Shown: in pieces, positions 14,512 to 16,300 of the stretch | How the letters are laid out: the number at the start of each line of letters is the position of its first letter | Numbering within the stretch: position 1 is the stretch's first letter | Notes under the pieces: generated by a model | Told to the model about the DNA's origin: nothing | What the model saw: the letters and a program-made list of their open reading frames with translations, nothing else | Database searches by the model: none | Origin: CANKHA01 sp034668825 | Lineage (GTDB): Bacteria > Pseudomonadota > Alphaproteobacteria > Rhizobiales > Xanthobacteraceae | Direction of reading: 5' to 3' | DNA length: 16,300 nucleotides | NCBI GenBank assembly: GCA_034668825.1 | Contig: JAXDOR010000165.1 | Coordinates: 1 to 16,300 of the forward strand | Program-made: the position numbers and the translations under genes

Positions 14512-15808
14512 AGCGAAACTCCAGATCGTTAGCAGGCGTCAACGTGCGGAAAATTTCGTTGAGATGTCCGGCAATCGTCACCTCGCTCACTGGGTAACTA
14601 AGTTGCCCCTTTTCGATCCAAAAACCCGCGGCGCCACGGCTGTAATCGCCGGTGACCAGGTTGGCGCCGCTGCCGATCAGATCGGTGACGTAAAAGCCTT
14701 CGGCAATATCCGCCATCAATGCCTCGGGGCTTAACGGGCCGGGCTCAAGATGCAGATTGGTTGCAGCAGGCGACGGCGTCGAGGAAACGCCCCGGCTGGC
14801 ATGGCCGGTCGTCTTGCCGCCAAGCTCGCGCGCGGTGCCGCAATCGAGGAACCAGGCCGCAAGCACCCCGTCGTCCACGATGGCGAGACGGCGGCCGGCG
14901 ACGCCTTCGCCATCGAAGGGATGCGAGCGCTGACCGCGCTTGCGCAAAGGATCATCAATAACGCGGATGCCGGGAGCAAATATGCGCTCGCCAAGCTTGT
15001 CCTTAAGAAAACTGGTTTTTCGCGCGACGCTGGCGCCGTTGGCCGCGCTGGCCAGATGACCGATCAGCGATCCGGAAATCCGCCGGTCGAAAACAACCGG
15101 TACGCGGCCGGTCGCGGCCTTGCGCGGATTGAGCCTTCTCACCGCGCGTTCGCCCGCGGTGCGTCCGATTTTTTCCGGATCGTCGAGATCGGCGGCGTGC
15201 AAGGTGGAGGAAAAATCGTAGTCGCTCTCCATCGCCGTGCCTTCGCCGGCAATCGCCGACATCGACAGTCCATAGCGGGAGCTCATATAGGCGCCATGGA
15301 AACCATGACTGGTCACCAGAACCATTCCGCCGATGCCGGCGGAGGCTGACGCTCCGCTTGATTTCGAAACGCCTGTTACCGACATGGCCGCCGCCTCGGC
15401 TTCGCCGGCAAGCTGTTCGAGCCGCGACACGCTCGAAAGGTTTGGGTCGACGAGATCGAGATCGGGAATGGTCTTGGCCAGCAATGATGGATCGGCGAGC
15501 CCGGCGAAACGGTCCTCGGGAGCGACGCGGGCCATCGCCACGGCGCGCTCGGCAAGCGCCGCGGCGCCGTCGGCGCCAATATCATTGGTGGAAACCACAG
15601 CCTGACGCTTGCCGACCAATACGCGCAGGCCGACATCGTCGCTCTCGGACCGTTCGGAAGCTTCCACCGCGCCATCGCGGATTTCCACCGATTGCGAGAC
15701 GGAGCGTACCGCGACCGCATCTGCGGCATCGGCGCCGGCCTTGCGGGCCGCCGCAACGAGCCGTTCGGCGAGCGTTGTCAACGCGGATTGATCGAGCAGC
15801 GACGACAT
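14456..15808 (-). CDS. pmbA: TldD/PmbA (TldE) family metalloprotease-complex protein
   Basis: A 450-residue protein of the PmbA/TldE type. With TldD, such proteins form a heteromer that degrades unstructured peptides and matures some modified peptides such as microcin B17; zinc is bound by TldD. The sequence shows the N-terminal domain with SVEIRDGAVEASERSES (39-55) and GLRVLVGKRQAVVSTND (60-76), then VPVVFDRRISGSLIGHLASA in the middle, and the C-terminal part NLHLEPGPLSPEAL, GFYVTDLIGSGANLVTGDYSRGA and LEFRFGVNAPTIRIEELTVAGR. No HExxxH zinc motif is present, as expected for PmbA. No tldD is in the window. It starts the minus-strand run, facing the DUF6101 gene; no strong ribosome binding site is seen before ATG 15808. 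The symbol follows family membership. Confidence 0.92.
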   Translation of the reverse strand: MSSLLDQSALTTLAERLVAAARKAGADAADAVAVRSVSQSVEIRDGAVEASERSESDDVGLRVLVGKRQAVVSTNDIGADGAAALAERAVAMARVAPEDRFAGLADPSLLAKTIPDLDLVDPNLSSVSRLEQLAGEAEAAAMSVTGVSKSSGASASAGIGGMVLVTSHGFHGAYMSSRYGLSMSAIAGEGTAMESDYDFSSTLHAADLDDPEKIGRTAGERAVRRLNPRKAATGRVPVVFDRRISGSLIGHLASAANGASVARKTSFLKDKLGERIFAPGIRVIDDPLRKRGQRSHPFDGEGVAGRRLAIVDDGVLAAWFLDCGTARELGGKTTGHASRGVSSTPSPAATNLHLEPGPLSPEALMADIAEGFYVTDLIGSGANLVTGDYSRGAAGFWIEKGQLSYPVSEVTIAGHLNEIFRTLTPANDLEFRFGVNAPTIRIEELTVAGR

Positions 15809-16025
15809 GGACGGGAGGTCCGGTTGATGAACGGGCGGGGGCAGGTCGACCCTTCAGATGTCATCGATCCCCCGGCTGTTCAAGCTTTTGCAAGCATGAC
15901 TCGCAATCGGACCGGCCACACCACTGGTTAACCAGGGTTATTAAGCGGATCCCCAATGCTCTCAGGCATGGTGGCCTCAGGACCGGGCAACAAAAAGTCC
16001 GGCCGGGAGCACCTTGAGGCGTCAA
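15809..16025. promoter_or_regulatory. Divergent control region with GTTAAC palindrome
   Basis: The 217-nt gap between pmbA and the DUF6101 gene has no credible gene. It contains a perfect 12-bp palindrome CTGGTTAACCAG (15924-15935) followed closely by GGGTTATTAA, and a GACTC (CcrM-type GANTC) site at 15898-15902. GGTTAA-type half-sites close to TTAA boxes recall CtrA recognition (TTAA-N7-TTAA), but the spacing here is 9 nt, so only a resemblance can be claimed. A GAGG at 16016-16019 serves as the ribosome binding site of the DUF6101 gene. Confidence 0.4.
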
Positions 16026-16300
16026 ATGCAGAGCGGCGGGGTCATACCTGCCGGGTCGAGCCGCGCGTTGCGGCTCGACCCCTTCGCCTTGCCTGTCCGT
16101 TTCCGCGCCAGCGATGCCGGAGCCGACGAGCGGGTGCGATTTATAGAACTCCATCGCGAACGGGTTGTGCTGCGCCGGTCTGTGCAGGGAATGCCGACGG
16201 CAATCAACTTGCCTATGTCGGCATTTCTTGGCGTCGCCGTCCGCGTGATTGCGCCGGACGACGGAGATACCGGGAGCGTCTGTATCGCGCTTGAACATTC
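16026..16300 (+). CDS. DUF6101 family protein, N-terminal part (cut by window edge)
   Basis: An open frame of 91 codons runs off the right edge. The ATG at 16026 has GAGG 6 nt upstream. The protein reads MQSGGVIPAGSSRALRLDPF, then LPVRFRASDAGADERVRFIE, then LHRERVVLRRSVQGMPTAIN, then LPMSAFLGVAVRVI. This resembles the alphaproteobacterial DUF6101 proteins of unknown function as I remember them, with the SSRALRLDPFALPVRF and HRERVVLRR blocks conserved. There is no signal peptide. The basic, strand-rich N-terminal part suggests a small soluble domain, but no activity can be assigned. It diverges from pmbA. The frame is well supported by codon use and initiation; the family name is from memory. 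Confidence 0.72.
   Translation, partial: MQSGGVIPAGSSRALRLDPFALPVRFRASDAGADERVRFIELHRERVVLRRSVQGMPTAINLPMSAFLGVAVRVIAPDDGDTGSVCIALEH

Noticed and set aside
1..16300. Defence system, prophage, transposon, CRISPR, tRNA or riboswitch
   Set aside because: I looked for transposase, integrase, nuclease-helicase and toxin-antitoxin signatures, spaced direct repeats and cloverleaf patterns and saw none; the region looks like core chromosome.

Overview
The window reads as a chromosomal housekeeping segment of an alphaproteobacterium, most likely of the order Hyphomicrobiales (Bradyrhizobium / Pseudolabrys-like). The reasons are the high GC content, the gene order around lpxK, waaA, DUF374, DUF4170 and pmbA, the alphaproteobacterial small families DUF2093, DUF4170 and DUF6101, a TctC-type binding protein, and palindromic repeats of the kind scattered through Bradyrhizobium-like genomes. 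The assignment is from memory of families, not from a search.

Layout: (1) 1-658, 5' two thirds of purD (minus strand, running off the left edge). (2) 733-1704, an orphan TctC-type periplasmic binding protein (minus). (3) 1879-3138, a TIGR03862-type flavoprotein (plus). (4) 3113-3209, two back-to-back palindromic repeats that supply the last codons and stop codons of the two converging genes around them. (5) 3198-5021 uup and 5073-6251 a second HI0933-type flavoprotein (both minus, probably co-transcribed). (6) 6347-7015, a glutathione S-transferase (plus), nearly touching a convergent secreted cupredoxin (7022-7474, minus). (7) xseA at 7549-8979 (plus), facing a secreted dienelactone-hydrolase-like enzyme (9103-9933, minus). 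(8) DUF2093 at 10104-10325 (plus). (9) A tight six-gene minus-strand run, 15808 down to 10351: pmbA, cysQ-like, DUF4170, DUF374 acyltransferase, waaA, lpxK. (10) The first 91 codons of a DUF6101 gene at the right edge (plus).

The six-gene run is the most coherent functional unit. LpxK adds the 4'-phosphate of lipid A, WaaA adds Kdo, and the DUF374 protein is a candidate acyltransferase of the class that includes the lipid A late acyltransferase LpxJ. The small DUF4170 protein, a bisphosphate nucleotidase-like enzyme and a PmbA/TldE protein are encoded upstream in the same run, with gaps of at most 34 nt or short overlaps. Most of the remaining genes are independent housekeeping or stress functions: purine synthesis, DNA repair, copper handling and detoxification.

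I found no CRISPR array, tRNA, rRNA, transposase, phage gene or defence system. No stretch above 300 bases lacks a gene; the longest gaps are 217 nt (15809-16025), 174 nt (1705-1878) and 170 nt (9934-10103), each described below. The most unusual things are the repeat-derived protein tails, the DUF374/DUF4170 genes in a lipid A operon, and two distant paralogues of one poorly understood flavoprotein family on either side of uup.
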